NCBI GenBank assembly: GCA_963663635.2
Contig: CAXXMY010000015.1
Coordinates: 74,970 to 138,969 of the forward strand
Direction: 5' to 3'
Source of the DNA: Poriferisodalis sp963663635
GTDB taxonomy: Bacteria > Actinomycetota > Acidimicrobiia > Acidimicrobiales > Poriferisodalaceae
DNA: 64,000 nucleotides
How positions within the stretch are numbered: the first letter of the stretch is position 1; each line of letters starts with the position of its first letter. The notes beneath the pieces are model-generated. The model searched no databases and had not been told where the DNA came from. It saw only the letters and a list, made by a program, of their open reading frames with translations. Positions 49,906-57,849 of this stretch are shown in pieces. The position numbers and the translations under genes are program-made.

Positions 49906-51686
49906 TGTTCTTTCCGCATTCCAGCTGCCCGCCTCCGCTGCCGGGATCGAGCGGCGATGCAGATTCGGGTGCCGAGCCAGACGCCGGCATCGAGCCATCG
50001 GCTCCGACGGAACCGTCGGCCCTGGCTGGCCCCCAAGCAGAGCCCGACCCGCCTGCTTCGGTGATTGGCGATCCGGTGGTTGACGAGGTGTCGGCATCGG
50101 CCGCCCGCGAGCCGCTGGCCCGGCCAGGATGCCTGATGACTGCCGTTGCGGGTGCCGTCGGCGGCGTGGTCGGAGCTGTGGTGGCGGGTCTCATCCTGGT
50201 GATCGCATTCAGCAGCGATGACAGAAGCAGCACATCCGAGTCGGTCACGCAGTCGCCGAGTGTTGTGCCCGTCACGTCGGTGCCCGATGTCGCTGCTGTC
50301 GCAGTGGTGACCTCGGAGATTGCAGTGGCCTCTGCCGAATCGACCGAAGCAGTTGAAGCCTCTGAATCGGCTGACTCGGCGAACGCGGGCGATGCTGCGA
50401 TCGCCGCCGAAGGTGCCGCCGATGCAGCACCGGTACCGGTCCTGGACGGGACAATCAGCGACGAGCTGCTCAGGTCAGAGCTCGAGCGGCTGCTCGCGTT
50501 AGCTGAGGAAGCGCCCGGTTCTGCTGACGATGTCGTCGGCGCTGGGCCGGTGCTCTCCGAGTCCGACTTCGCCTACTGGGATCGACTGCTTCGCGGCGAT
50601 TCCAATGAACCCGGCGCGCCGCTGGGCAACCGCTTGCAACAGATCAACGTGAAAGCCGTGCTCGAAGCGGTGCAGGAAGCCGTCGTCATCGTGCGAATCA
50701 CCACCGCTGACCGCGAGGGCGGCGGTTCGGGCTTCGTCGTGACACCGCAGGGCCGCATCGTCACCAACGCGCATGTGGTTGCTGACGCCGAGACCATCGA
50801 AGTGCGTTTCTTCGGCGGTGCGCAGATGTCCGCCGAGGTGATTGCCGTCGACGCGACGCGCGATCTTGCGGTGCTCCAGGTCGAGGCCGATGGCTTGCCT
50901 ACGGTCAAGCTCGGATCCAGCGACGGCGTCGAGGTCGGCGATGAAGTGATCGCGATCGGGAACGCCATCGGCATCATTGGTGAACCGACGGTCACGAGGG
51001 GCATCGTTTCGGGGCTCGAGCGCTCCATCGAACTCGAAGACAACACCCGGCTAGTACGCCTCATCCAGACAGATGCAGCCATCAATCCGGGCAACTCTGG
51101 GGGTCCGCTGGTGAATGCCGCCGGAGAGGTGATCGGGGTCAATACTGCGATCGCCGGTGGGCTTGTCGAGGGCATCGGCTTCGCGATCTCGATCGACCAC
51201 GCCCAGCCGATCATTGACCTGCTGCTCGAGGGCGTCGTGAAGGCCAAGGCGTACCTGGGTGTACGGATCATCGCGGTCGAGGATTTGCTGGCCGACAACG
51301 GCGATGGTCCCGTCACTGACGATCCGACTGACGACCCCACCGACGGTTTGGGCGACTTGGGTCCTGAGACCGTCGAGCCGGGGCCCGACCCGGACGACGA
51401 GTTCGCCGACATCGTGGTGCCCCCCGGGATCACGCATGGTGCACTCGTGGCGGGTCTCGACCCGGGTGAGGCCGCTGATCTTGCTGGTATCGAGCGCGGC
51501 GAGATCATCGTCGAATTCAATGGCACCGAGATCACCAACAGCCTCGATCTTGTGAACGAGATCCTGGCGCTGGTTCCCGGTGACAGCGCGGACCTGGTGG
51601 TTGTCGGTGTTGACGGCAGCCGAAGGACGATCGAGTTGGAGCTGGGATCGTTCGAGACCGAAGAGTCGGGGGACTCCGAGGAGTAG
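49905..51686 (+). CDS. HtrA/DegP-like membrane-anchored serine protease with PDZ domain
   Basis: 593 aa. Acidic/proline-rich cytoplasmic N-terminus (1-75), one transmembrane helix (about 77-103), a Ser/Ala/Glu-rich stalk, trypsin-like domain with catalytic His290 (VTNAHVV), Asp320 (TRDLAVLQV) and Ser398 (PGNSGGP), then a PDZ domain (about 450-585). The PDZ contains an Asp/Pro-rich insert near 465-505. Envelope quality-control protease. ATG 49905 overlaps the previous stop. Confidence 0.92.
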   Translation: MFFPHSSCPPPLPGSSGDADSGAEPDAGIEPSAPTEPSALAGPQAEPDPPASVIGDPVVDEVSASAAREPLARPGCLMTAVAGAVGGVVGAVVAGLILVIAFSSDDRSSTSESVTQSPSVVPVTSVPDVAAVAVVTSEIAVASAESTEAVEASESADSANAGDAAIAAEGAADAAPVPVLDGTISDELLRSELERLLALAEEAPGSADDVVGAGPVLSESDFAYWDRLLRGDSNEPGAPLGNRLQQINVKAVLEAVQEAVVIVRITTADREGGGSGFVVTPQGRIVTNAHVVADAETIEVRFFGGAQMSAEVIAVDATRDLAVLQVEADGLPTVKLGSSDGVEVGDEVIAIGNAIGIIGEPTVTRGIVSGLERSIELEDNTRLVRLIQTDAAINPGNSGGPLVNAAGEVIGVNTAIAGGLVEGIGFAISIDHAQPIIDLLLEGVVKAKAYLGVRIIAVEDLLADNGDGPVTDDPTDDPTDGLGDLGPETVEPGPDPDDEFADIVVPPGITHGALVAGLDPGEAADLAGIERGEIIVEFNGTEITNSLDLVNEILALVPGDSADLVVVGVDGSRRTIELELGSFETEESGDSEE

Positions 51687-51807
51687 TCGGGCGCGAGCGG
51701 AGCGTATGTAGCTCCGGTTCGCGATACTTCTCTGGCGGATCGCCCTGTCAAGCCGTCGTGGCTGACGTGCGACCATCGAGCCACACATTGAAAAGGGAGT
51801 GCTCACG

Positions 51808-52638
51808 ATGCCAGATCGAGTTTTCGACACTGGGACCGACGACATCATCGTCGAGGTGACCGACGGCGTGATGACGATCACGCTGAACCGTCCCGAACGC
51901 CGCAATGCGATGTCCACGCCGATGATGGACGGACTGGTTGCCGCCATTGCCGACGCTGAGGTCGCAAGCGATGTGGGCGCGCTGGTGCTGACCGGAGCCG
52001 GCGGCGCGTTCTGTGCCGGCGGCGATGTGAAAGGCATGGCGGCAGCCGGTGGCGAAGGCGGCGGCAGCCCGCTGCAGTACGACGCACGGGTGCATCAGCA
52101 GCGCCGCAGCCAGCGCGACACCTCCGGGAAGCTTTACGAGATGCCCAAGCCGACGATTGCTGCGCTGCCCGGCGCCGCAGCCGGGGCGGGCCTGTCGATG
52201 GCGCTCGCGTGCGACCTCCGTTACGCCGAGCAGAACGCCGTGATGACGACGGCCTTCGCTCGTGTCGGCTTCAGCGGGGACTACGGCGGCACGTGGTTCA
52301 TGTCGCGCCTTGTGGGGTCGGCCAAGGCTCGCGAGCTGTACTACCTGTCCGACCGCGTCGACATGGATCAAGCGGTGTCGCTGGGCTTGGTGAATGGTGT
52401 GTTCCCCGCAGAGAGCCTGATGGACGAGGTGGGTGCGATCGCTCGCCGTCTCGCCAACGGTCCCACGGTGGCTTTCCGGTACATGAAGGAGAACCTGAAC
52501 CGGGCCGTCAGCGGCGAGATGGGCGAGTGCTTGGACATGGAAGCCGCGCACCACATTCACTGCGGGCAGACCGACGACCATAAGGAAGCAGCCCAGGCCT
52601 TTGTGAACAAGCGCGAGCCGGTGTTCCACGGCCGGTAG
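51808..52638 (+). CDS. Enoyl-CoA hydratase/isomerase family (PaaG-like)
   Basis: 276 aa crotonase-fold protein: MTITLNRPERRNAMSTPMM, oxyanion-hole GAGGAFCAGGDVKGMAA and the second oxyanion strand PGAAAGAGLSMALACDL. Both glutamates that act in canonical hydratase appear replaced (the Glu144 region reads AGLSMAL and the Glu164 region reads AFARVGF), while an Asp sits in FSGDYGGTWFMSRLVG, as in PaaG and delta3,delta2-enoyl-CoA isomerases. So isomerase activity is more likely. ATG 51808 has AAAGGGAG 8 nt upstream; GTG 51799 lies within that site and is rejected. Confidence 0.85.
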   Translation: MPDRVFDTGTDDIIVEVTDGVMTITLNRPERRNAMSTPMMDGLVAAIADAEVASDVGALVLTGAGGAFCAGGDVKGMAAAGGEGGGSPLQYDARVHQQRRSQRDTSGKLYEMPKPTIAALPGAAAGAGLSMALACDLRYAEQNAVMTTAFARVGFSGDYGGTWFMSRLVGSAKARELYYLSDRVDMDQAVSLGLVNGVFPAESLMDEVGAIARRLANGPTVAFRYMKENLNRAVSGEMGECLDMEAAHHIHCGQTDDHKEAAQAFVNKREPVFHGR

Positions 52639-52656
52639 GGCGCGCCGCCCTTGTTT
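52637..52656 (+). terminator. Small hairpin with T-run after the enoyl-CoA hydratase gene
   Basis: 6-bp stem AGGGCG/CGCCCT with a 3-nt loop starting at the stop codon, followed by TGTTTCT. Modest intrinsic terminator candidate. Confidence 0.4.
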
Positions 52657-52850
52657 CTGGCGTCCGCGGGTCGGGTCCTGACGCCGAACACCTCGCAGTC
52701 CTCGCAAGCTGCGGCTGCGGGGCCCCGTTCGCCGCCACCTCACCCGCTATTGGGGAGATGACCGGGCAACACGCTCGGGCGCCGCGCGGCCGTTTGAGTG
52801 GTTATCTAAGACTCTTTCGGTTTTGTGACTTGGTGGTGGGGAGTGGGCCG

Positions 52851-52856
52851 TACGAT
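52851..52856 (+). promoter_or_regulatory. -10 box of the MFS gene, leaderless arrangement
   Basis: TACGAT ends 7 nt before the ATG at 52864. The preceding 212 bp after the terminator show no gene. Confidence 0.45.
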
Positions 52857-52863
52857 TGAGCGG

Positions 52864-54402
52864 ATGCGTAGCCAGATCGACCCAGGGCGGGTTGATTTGT
52901 CGCGGGTGCCGCAGGTGCCTGCAGCGCCGGTGGCGACGCCAGTCATTCGGCGCGTGGAGCGCGAGCAGCCGCACACGGCGACCGCACCCACGCGTGCGGT
53001 GCCGCCCGGCCGCCCGGGCGCCCGTGAGGAGGTCTCGGGGCGGGCATGGCGGGCGTTGGCGGTTGCGTCGTTGGGCACTGTGCTGGTGGGCTTCAACAGC
53101 ACGGCCACCAACATTGCGCTCCAGACGATCCTCGACGGCTTCCCGGGTGCGACCGCTCCCGATGTCGCGTGGGGCGTCGCGGGTTACCTGATTGGCCTTG
53201 CGGCGTTCTTGCCGCTCGCTGGCCGTCTCGCTGATCGGATCGGGCGCAAGCGGATGTTCCAGTCGGGCCTTGCGCTGTTCGCCCTGTCCGCTGTTGTGTC
53301 GGCCATAGCGCCGACCGTGTGGACGCTGAACGGCGCCCGCGTGCTGCAGGCCATCGCCGGTGCCGCGATCCTGCCGGCGTCGCTCAGCTTGGTGCTGCCG
53401 CTGTTCCCGGAGTCGCGGCGAACGACAGCGGTGGGAATGTGGTCCGCCGCAGGGCCGCTAGCCGCAGGGGTTGCGCCGCCGGTGTCGTCGCTCGTGCTCT
53501 CGGTGGCGGGCTGGCGAGTGCTGTACTTCGTCAGTGCGCCCGTCGCAGCACTGATGTTCGTACTCGGCATGCGGGTGCTGCGAGAGCTCCCGACGCCTCC
53601 ATCGAAACAGCGCCTCGACGTTGCGGGCGCAGCGGCTTGCACCATCGCGCTGGCTGCGATCGTCGCAGCTGTCATGCAGGGGCGGGTGTGGGGCTACACC
53701 TCGCCGGTCACCGCCTCGGTTGCGGTGCTGGGAGCGGTGGCCCTTGCGTTCTTCGTCGTGAACTCGCTGCACCACCCAGAACCTCTGCTGAATCTGCACC
53801 TGCTTCGGCGCCGCGGCGTGTGGGTGACCAACCTGTCCAACTTCGTGGTGGGTATTGCGGGGCAGTCGCTGTGGCTGCTGTGGCCGTTGTTTCTTGTCGG
53901 CGTGTGGGAATACTCGACGGTCGGCATGGGTCTCGCGTTGACACCCGCACCGATCACGGCGGGCATCGCGACCGTGGTGTTCAGCCGTGTCGGCGAGCGC
54001 TGGAGTGCGATTTGGCTGTGCCGCACCGGTGCCGTATTGCAGGTCCTGTCGGTCGGCTGGATGGTGGTCCGACTCGGCACCAACGTGCACTACTGGCTCG
54101 ACATGGCACCGAGTATCGCTCTGTTCGGAATCGGGTGGGGGATGTGCGTGCCGCTGCTCAACAGCGTCGCGCTGAAATCAGTGGAGGAGTCCTACTTCGG
54201 TGAGATCAGCGGCTTGTTCAACACACTGCGATATGCAGCGTCGGCCATCGGCATCGCCGGACTGTTCGCCCTGCTGAAGGAAACGGATGGCGCGGGCGTG
54301 CTCGTGTACTACCAGCACGCGCTGGTGTTCTTTCTGGTCACTGCGATCGCGGGCGCGGTGACGCTGTGGATTCCCATCGGCAATCGGCGTCGGCTCTCAT
54401 GA
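52864..54402 (+). CDS. MFS transporter, DHA2-like (14-helix) drug/metabolite exporter
   Basis: 512 aa. Cytoplasmic Arg/Pro-rich N-terminus (about 1-55), then helices beginning AWRALAVASLGTVLVGFNSTATNIALQTIL, motif A between helices 2 and 3 as GRLADRIGRKRMF, and motif-C-like glycine helices AGAAILPASLSLVLPLFPESRRTTAVGMWSAAGPLAAGVAPPVSS. The extra two-helix segment expected in DHA2 members is compatible with the length. Likely proton-driven efflux; substrate unknown. Start at ATG 52864, just after a -10 box. Confidence 0.88.
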   Translation: MRSQIDPGRVDLSRVPQVPAAPVATPVIRRVEREQPHTATAPTRAVPPGRPGAREEVSGRAWRALAVASLGTVLVGFNSTATNIALQTILDGFPGATAPDVAWGVAGYLIGLAAFLPLAGRLADRIGRKRMFQSGLALFALSAVVSAIAPTVWTLNGARVLQAIAGAAILPASLSLVLPLFPESRRTTAVGMWSAAGPLAAGVAPPVSSLVLSVAGWRVLYFVSAPVAALMFVLGMRVLRELPTPPSKQRLDVAGAAACTIALAAIVAAVMQGRVWGYTSPVTASVAVLGAVALAFFVVNSLHHPEPLLNLHLLRRRGVWVTNLSNFVVGIAGQSLWLLWPLFLVGVWEYSTVGMGLALTPAPITAGIATVVFSRVGERWSAIWLCRTGAVLQVLSVGWMVVRLGTNVHYWLDMAPSIALFGIGWGMCVPLLNSVALKSVEESYFGEISGLFNTLRYAASAIGIAGLFALLKETDGAGVLVYYQHALVFFLVTAIAGAVTLWIPIGNRRRLS

Positions 54403-54440
54403 CACCGGAGGGTTCTCACGAAGTGGCACGCTGAGCATCC

Positions 54441-54992
54441 GTGACGTTGTCGCAGATGCTCGACGTGTTCGCTGTTGCAGCGATCGTCTGCAACGTCGCG
54501 ACCGCGGGCTTGGCGGTGGCGGCGATGCGGCGACGGCGCAACCCGCGCTTCGGACGCGTCGCGGACTACCGCGGATCTGCAGCGATGAGCACCCATGCCT
54601 TCTTGGGCTTCGCCGCGCTGTTGGCCGTTGGGGCAACCCTGGGATCGTTGTACCTGTCTGAGATTGCCCATCTCGAACCGTGCCGCTGGTGCTGGTTCCA
54701 GCGCATCGCCATGTACCCGCTGGCGTTCGTGCTCGGCGTGGGATGGCTGCGGCGGGATAGAGGAGTGCATCTGTACGCATTGCCGATGTGCGCCGTGGGG
54801 GCTGTGATGTCGACGTGGCACTACCTGCTGCAGCTGTTCCCGACGCTCGAGGGCAGCACAACGTGCAGCCTGACCAGTCCGTGCACGGTGCGATACGCGT
54901 GGGAGTTCGGCTTTGTGTCCATCCCGTACATGGCCGGCAGTGTGTTCCTGCTGGTGGGCGGCTTGCTGCTGCGATCTCCCAGCGATGTCTGA
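54441..54992 (+). CDS. DsbB/BdbC-like disulfide bond formation membrane protein
   Basis: 183 aa, four to five transmembrane helices. The first active-site pair is Cys81-x-x-Cys84 in LEPCRWCWFQRIAMYPLAF, and the second periplasmic pair is Cys142/Cys148 in TTCSLTSPCTVR, both as in DsbB/BdbC, which passes electrons from DsbA-like proteins to quinone. GTG start 54441. The next gene, a membrane-anchored DM13 protein, may be functionally linked. Confidence 0.9.
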   Translation: MTLSQMLDVFAVAAIVCNVATAGLAVAAMRRRRNPRFGRVADYRGSAAMSTHAFLGFAALLAVGATLGSLYLSEIAHLEPCRWCWFQRIAMYPLAFVLGVGWLRRDRGVHLYALPMCAVGAVMSTWHYLLQLFPTLEGSTTCSLTSPCTVRYAWEFGFVSIPYMAGSVFLLVGGLLLRSPSDV

Positions 54993-55102
54993 CTGGGCTG
55001 CTTGACTGCGCCGCCTGACCGTGTCGCTTGCGGCGCGGCTTCTATCGTGGCGGTACGCCGCCAGTTGCGCCACTGCGGCGGCATGATGAACGGGAGTTCA
55101 CA

Positions 55103-55945
55103 ATGATCCAGAAGCTCAAGGGACTGATCCCCAGGTCGCCAGGCGGCAGGTGGGCGGCCGGCACCGGCGCTGCGGTGGGAGTCGCGCTGGCCATCTACTT
55201 GATCTTCTTCGTGTTCGCCTTCCATCTGATCTTCGTGGACGAGGTGGTGGACGAGGAGGCACCGGAGTTCGCGGCGGCCCTCGGCGAAGCCGATATCGAC
55301 GATCTCATCAGCGCAGCCGTCGCCGGCGGCGATTCGGCCGATCGGACTGCACTCGCCGATCAGCGCGAGGCCCTCCAAGCCGAGGTGGACCGCATGCGCG
55401 AAGCGGCGCTCGCCGATGGCTCGGATGACGCGATGGGAGTCATGTACGGCGAGATCGACGTGATGCGCGAAGGGATCGCTCGGCTGGAAGCCGCCGAAGA
55501 ACAGATGATGGGCCCGGACGAGGCTGCACAGCTCGCCGCCGAGCGAGAGCGGGAGAAGGCCGACACGATGGCTGCGGCCGAGGAGATGACTGAGGGCGCT
55601 GTGCGGGTCGCGGCAGTGGGCAGCTTCATTTCGCGATCACATCCGTCTTCGGGCACCGCTGCGGTGCTCACTGACGGCACGCAGACCTTCCTGCGCTTCG
55701 ACGACGATTTCGCGACCGACAACGGACCCGACCTGAACGTGTATCTCTCCGCCGCGGGACCCAACGACTCGATCGGTGAGCTGGCTGCGGACTTCATCGA
55801 TCTCGGCGACATGAAGGGCAACATCGGCGCGCAGAACTATGCGGTGCCCGCCGGCACCGATCTGGGCCGGTATCGCACTGTTGTGATCTGGTGCGTGCGC
55901 TTCAGCGTCGCCTTCGGAGCCGCAGAGCTGGCGCCTGCGGGCTGA
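55103..55945 (+). CDS. Membrane-anchored DM13-domain protein
   Basis: 280 aa. N-terminal basic segment, one transmembrane helix (about 20-45), acidic helical/coiled-coil stalk (about 50-160; ALQAEVDRMREAALADG, EEQMMGPDEAAQLAAERERE), then a C-terminal DM13 domain: GSFISRSHPSSGTAAVLTDG, FLRFDDDFATDNGPDLNVYLS and the closing VVIWCVRFSVAFGAAEL with the conserved Cys264. DM13 is a predicted redox/electron-transfer domain in animals and bacteria, but biochemical proof is thin. ATG 55103 with CGGGAG upstream. Directly after the DsbB-like gene on the same strand. Confidence 0.82.
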   Translation: MIQKLKGLIPRSPGGRWAAGTGAAVGVALAIYLIFFVFAFHLIFVDEVVDEEAPEFAAALGEADIDDLISAAVAGGDSADRTALADQREALQAEVDRMREAALADGSDDAMGVMYGEIDVMREGIARLEAAEEQMMGPDEAAQLAAEREREKADTMAAAEEMTEGAVRVAAVGSFISRSHPSSGTAAVLTDGTQTFLRFDDDFATDNGPDLNVYLSAAGPNDSIGELAADFIDLGDMKGNIGAQNYAVPAGTDLGRYRTVVIWCVRFSVAFGAAELAPAG

Positions 55946-56023
55946 GCGGCCGCCGTCTAGCTACGAGCGGCTCGTGGCCAGGCGCATGGCCATGGCGGGC
56001 TGATTTCGGGCGTGCGAGCAGGC

Positions 56024-56389
56024 CTACACAGCTGTCATGAAGCGCACGTTGAGGTGGAGGTAGGCGTTGGTGTTGGGGTGCGTTGCCCAGATGTCCTGCC
56101 ATTCTGGGCTGCTGAGCGTCGTCCGGAAGCCTTCCTCACGGGCGGCCCGGCTGGGCCAGCGGATGATCCAGCACACGTTCGGCTGGCCATTGGGGGACAC
56201 CACCGGGGCCGACCCGGCGACCTCGGGCTCGTGCCCGTCGTCGACCCAGAAGTCGATGACGTCCAGGTTGGCCCGAAGCCAGGGGCCGGCCAACTCGGAG
56301 GCCCAGTCCCGATAGGCCTCGAACCACTCCGATTCGATGGTGTAGTCGCGGATTTCCACGATGGCTTCTGAAGCCGCGGTCTTGCTCAT
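56024..56389 (-). CDS. NIPSNAP-family protein
   Basis: 121 aa. Small ferredoxin-like alpha/beta protein: VEIRDYTIESEWFEAYRDWASE start, WVDDGHEPEVAGSAPVVSPNGQPNVCWIIRWPSRAAREEGF and SSPEWQDIW are typical NIPSNAP features. Function of bacterial members unknown; many lie next to oxidoreductases. 55 bp downstream of the LLM oxidoreductase gene on the same strand, so likely one unit. Confidence 0.8.
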   Translation of the reverse strand: MSKTAASEAIVEIRDYTIESEWFEAYRDWASELAGPWLRANLDVIDFWVDDGHEPEVAGSAPVVSPNGQPNVCWIIRWPSRAAREEGFRTTLSSPEWQDIWATHPNTNAYLHLNVRFMTAV

Positions 56390-56444
56390 AGCACTGTCCT
56401 TTGTTGTTCGTCGGTGACCCGCTCATTCTCCCAGGCGGGTGTGA

Positions 56445-57479
56445 TCAGGATTGGTTCCCAGCTGTCGGGATGTCTTGGATGTCTTGGATCACGTCGGGCG
56501 GCAGATCAGCTCCGATGTCCATGGCGACGCTGGCATTGACCTCGTCGACCAGCCCGTCAAAATGTTCGGAAATGGCGCCGGCGATCTCGTCATGGCGGCC
56601 GACGGCGGCGAACAGCCGCACCACGTCGTCGTCAATGCAACTGGCCATCTGGCCCCAGCCGTCATTGCGTGAGAGATGGTTGAGCTTCTCGCCGAGCTCG
56701 CCCAGGTCGTGCTGTTCGAGCACCGGCCAATAGGCGCGGGTGCTGCCGTAGAAGCCGATCCGGTACCGGACCCATTCGACCATGCGGTCCACGGTCTCGT
56801 CGTCGGGTCCGGTGCAGATGAACCCGCCGCCGGTCACCCAGAAGTCGCTGCGGCTGCGCCCGGCCCGATCGAGCCCGGTCTGCAGCTGCGGCATGACATG
56901 TTCCCGCAGGTAGTCCGGCGTGCAAAAGCCGTGCAGGCGGACACCGTCGCAGCGGTGTCCAGCGACCCGCAGCATGGCCGGACCGACTGCGGCGATCATG
57001 ATCGGCGGCGGCGGGCCGTCCAGCGGCTCCGGTGTGAAGTTCGGCGTCATGAGCGAGAAGCAGTAGTGCTCGCCGTCGTAGTCGAGTTGTTCGCCGGTGG
57101 CCCACGTGTTCCAGATGGCTCGGATCGCCTGCACGTATTCGGCCATGCGAGGCGCCGGCGCCGACCACGGCACGCTGAACCGCCGCTCGTTGTGCCCCTT
57201 GACTTGGCTGCCGATTCCGAGCACGAACCGCCCGTTTGACGCCGCCTGTAGATCCCAGGCCGTTGAAGCCGTCACCATCGGGCTGCGAGGGAACGAAATG
57301 GCCACGCTGGTGGACAGCCGCACCCGCTCGCTGTGCACCGCAGCGATGCCGAGCGGGATGAACGGCTCGTGCCGGTTCTCCATCGTGACGACGCAGTTGT
57401 AGCCGTCTGCCTCGATCCGCCGAACCTCGTCGGGCACGGCTCGCAGGTTGTGCTGGGGCAATGTGGCGCTGACGTGCAT
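56445..57479 (-). CDS. LLM-class (F420-dependent) oxidoreductase
   Basis: 344 aa luciferase-like TIM barrel: N-terminal RRIEADGYNCVVTMENRHEPFIPLGIAAVHSERVRLSTSVAISFPRSPMVTA, WDLQAASNGRFVLGIGSQVKGHNERRF, and AIWNTWATGEQLDYDGEHY are characteristic of the actinobacterial F420-dependent subgroup (TIGR03617-like). Uses F420 (or FMN) for hydride transfer; substrate unknown. ATG 57479 is the family-like start. Co-oriented with a NIPSNAP gene downstream. Confidence 0.9.
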   Translation of the reverse strand: MHVSATLPQHNLRAVPDEVRRIEADGYNCVVTMENRHEPFIPLGIAAVHSERVRLSTSVAISFPRSPMVTASTAWDLQAASNGRFVLGIGSQVKGHNERRFSVPWSAPAPRMAEYVQAIRAIWNTWATGEQLDYDGEHYCFSLMTPNFTPEPLDGPPPPIMIAAVGPAMLRVAGHRCDGVRLHGFCTPDYLREHVMPQLQTGLDRAGRSRSDFWVTGGGFICTGPDDETVDRMVEWVRYRIGFYGSTRAYWPVLEQHDLGELGEKLNHLSRNDGWGQMASCIDDDVVRLFAAVGRHDEIAGAISEHFDGLVDEVNASVAMDIGADLPPDVIQDIQDIPTAGNQS

Positions 57480-57582
57480 CTTGTGCTCCTGTTCTCCAGC
57501 GAGCCATCTTGCTGCATTCGCCTCGCAGCTGCTGCTGGCTTGTCAAGACCTTGTCGAACCGCAGCGGCGCTCTTGCACCTTG

Positions 57583-57655
57583 CGCCCTCGGCAGGATTCG
57601 AACCTGCGACGCACGGTTTAGGAAACCGACGCTCTATCCCCTGAGCTACGAGGGC
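57583..57655 (-). tRNA. tRNA-Arg (anticodon CCT)
   Basis: On the minus strand the acceptor GCCCTCG pairs with CGAGGGC. The D-arm is GCTCAGGGGATAGAGC and the anticodon loop TTCCTAA has anticodon CCT. The T-arm contains GGTTCGAATCC. No CCA encoded. Its 5' side faces the mobile-element island. Confidence 0.95.
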
Positions 57656-57849
57656 GGGCGGGTGTGCACAACGTAGTGCGAATCCTTGTGCGAATTGTTT
57701 GGGGGCGTTTTGACATTGCGGGCGCGCTTCGGGGTTCGATTTTGGCACTTGGGAGACGTTTGAAGGACTAGTCCGAGGTCAACGCGCTTTGAGGGGCGCG
57801 CTTCGGTAGGCGCCTTGGCGTGCTGTAGGGATGTCTGGGGTGCGTGACG

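Noticed and set aside
57583..57655. tRNA-Arg as the attachment site of the mobile island
   Set aside because: The island lies on the 5' side of the tRNA, no duplicate of the tRNA 3' end was seen within the window, and the elements present (IS110, IS3, IS30) do not use tRNA att sites. An integrase-type island extending beyond the window is still possible.
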